Below, piece after piece: positions 51,855 to 64,000 of a stretch of 64,000 nucleotides of DNA. The translations under genes were made by a program, and so were the position numbers. This DNA comes from Lucifuga dentata (lineage: Eukaryota; Chordata; Actinopteri; Ophidiiformes; Bythitidae), in contig VXCM01000800.1 of the NCBI GenBank assembly GCA_014773175.1, positions 169,940 to 233,939 on the forward strand. Direction: 5' to 3'. The first letter of the stretch is position 1. Each line of letters begins with the position of its first letter. The notes under the pieces were generated by a model. It did no database searches. It was not told where the DNA came from and saw only the letters and a program-made list of their open reading frames with translations.

Positions 51855-52270
51855 TAAAGGTTTGGAAGTGCATAGGTTGTCTATGGGGAGCCGTTCCCGC
51901 ACAGAGATGAATGAGGTCTTTCAGAGAGCTAGAAAGCAGGGAGAGCTGGGATAGAAAGGTGTCAGCGTCCTGCTGGCAAAACTAGATGGCATGTTTTCTT
52001 TTTTCCCAGCTCTCAGTGCTCTTGCTGATGGTCGCAATGGAGGAGAAGGGGGGCTCTCTGATCCTCATCTGGCAGTCAGCCGGTTGGTCCTCTGCCCAAA
52101 CCAGCTTCAAGTTAGCCTGAGGCTGACCACGTGCCCTCCGCCCTGTCCGAGTGTGCGTGCCACAGAAGAAAGAGTTGCGGAGATAAATCGGTCCCTGGAC
52201 TTTGCATTGGAATACATAAGTTCATACTCTATACAAAAAGGTGCATTCCTCAGTTTCCTACACCGTGTGT

Positions 52271-63643
<11,373 letters not shown>

Positions 63644-63844
63644 GGTGTAATACCAAGTTGCTGCCTGGGAGAAACACGAAACCAACAATCTAATCTTTGT
63701 ATAAAATGAAACACCTTTTAGTGCAACAGGTTGAAAACAGCTAAATGTCATATCAATGCCTGTCATAAAACAGTAACCCATTGCAATTGAAACAGAAAAT
63801 AGTCAGAACGTATCCCTTTCCATATCAAAGTATTGACCACTCAC

Positions 63845-64000
63845 CTGCTTAAGAAAAACAGCAGACAAAAATAATAAAATCCCCAAAATGTGTAGAAATC
63901 CAACAGTAATCCCCAGGAATGAATTACATTGGTGTTTCAAAAAGAAAAAAAAAATCCCAATGTGAGGTGCAGTGAAATATCAAATCTGTTTTTTTTTTTT
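63845..64000 (-). other. thbs1: thbs1 exon 1, non-coding 5' UTR (partial)
   Basis: Inferred leader exon. On the minus strand AAGCAG is followed at 63844 by GTGAGT, a strong donor, 180 nt before a matching acceptor (63666-63665) just upstream of the start codon. THBS1 genes have a non-coding first exon, so the layout fits. The exon runs off the window edge, so its 5' end and the promoter are not seen. It holds one upstream ATG, immediately followed by TAA (63929-63924). Confidence 0.5.

Larger units (their letters stand above)
50340..52270 (-). other. thbs1: thbs1 3' UTR (about 1.9 kb)
   Basis: Runs from the stop codon to an inferred cleavage site near 50340. AT-rich, with a GA tract (51793-51851), a C-run with an N (51477-51495), several ATTTA pentamers and three Pumilio-type TGTANATA sites on the transcript strand. 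The length is similar to the long 3' UTR known for THBS1. The extent is inferred from the polyadenylation signal, not from transcripts. Confidence 0.7.

Overview
The window is nuclear DNA of a ray-finned (teleost) fish. It is AT-rich with many dinucleotide microsatellites and decayed Tc1/mariner, hAT and LINE copies. It holds one recognisable multi-exon gene, on the minus strand between about 50.3 and 64.0 kb: thrombospondin-1 (thbs1).

thbs1: I joined 22 coding exons by reading splice sites and keeping the frame. Coding starts at ATG 63643 and ends at TAA 52271, giving 3510 nt and a predicted 1169 residues; human TSP-1 has 1170. The domain order is signal peptide, N-terminal laminin-G-like domain, trimerising cysteine/coiled-coil stretch, VWC domain, three type 1 repeats, three EGF-like repeats, Ca-binding type 3 repeats with RGD, and the C-terminal lectin-like domain. 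EGF-2 sequence and a TSP1-type cysteine in the C-terminal domain favour TSP1 over TSP2. Whether it is the teleost a or b copy cannot be decided here. A likely non-coding first exon (63845 to at least the window edge) and a 3' UTR of about 1.9 kb ending at an AATAAA at 50364-50359 complete the transcript. The promoter lies outside the window.

Region 1-50.3 kb: I found no convincing protein-coding gene in the DNA downstream of thbs1. It contains a hAT transposase fossil (2.5-3.2 kb), a direct-repeat pair (3.3 and 4.1 kb), two Tc1-like transposase fossils (about 15 kb minus, 45.3 kb plus), a LINE RT 3' end (34.6 kb), an L1-like 5' end (38.6 kb), a MITE with clear terminal inverted repeats (46.8-47.2 kb), a small dispersed family with four copies, several copies of a common teleost repeat, perfect short hairpins, an old tandem duplication (26 kb) and one unexplained CpG-rich island (31.5 kb).

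Points of most interest are in thbs1. The exon 18 donor site lies inside a perfect 10-bp inverted repeat and is followed directly by a second perfect 13-bp hairpin. CT microsatellites act as the polypyrimidine tracts of exons 9 and 14. Intron 13 uses a GC donor. The CD36-type CSVTCG motif is kept in type 1 repeat 2 but changed in repeat 3. Single N bases at five places are flanked by 64-92 bp exact or near-exact duplications, which look like unmerged contig overlaps. I found no new multi-gene system.
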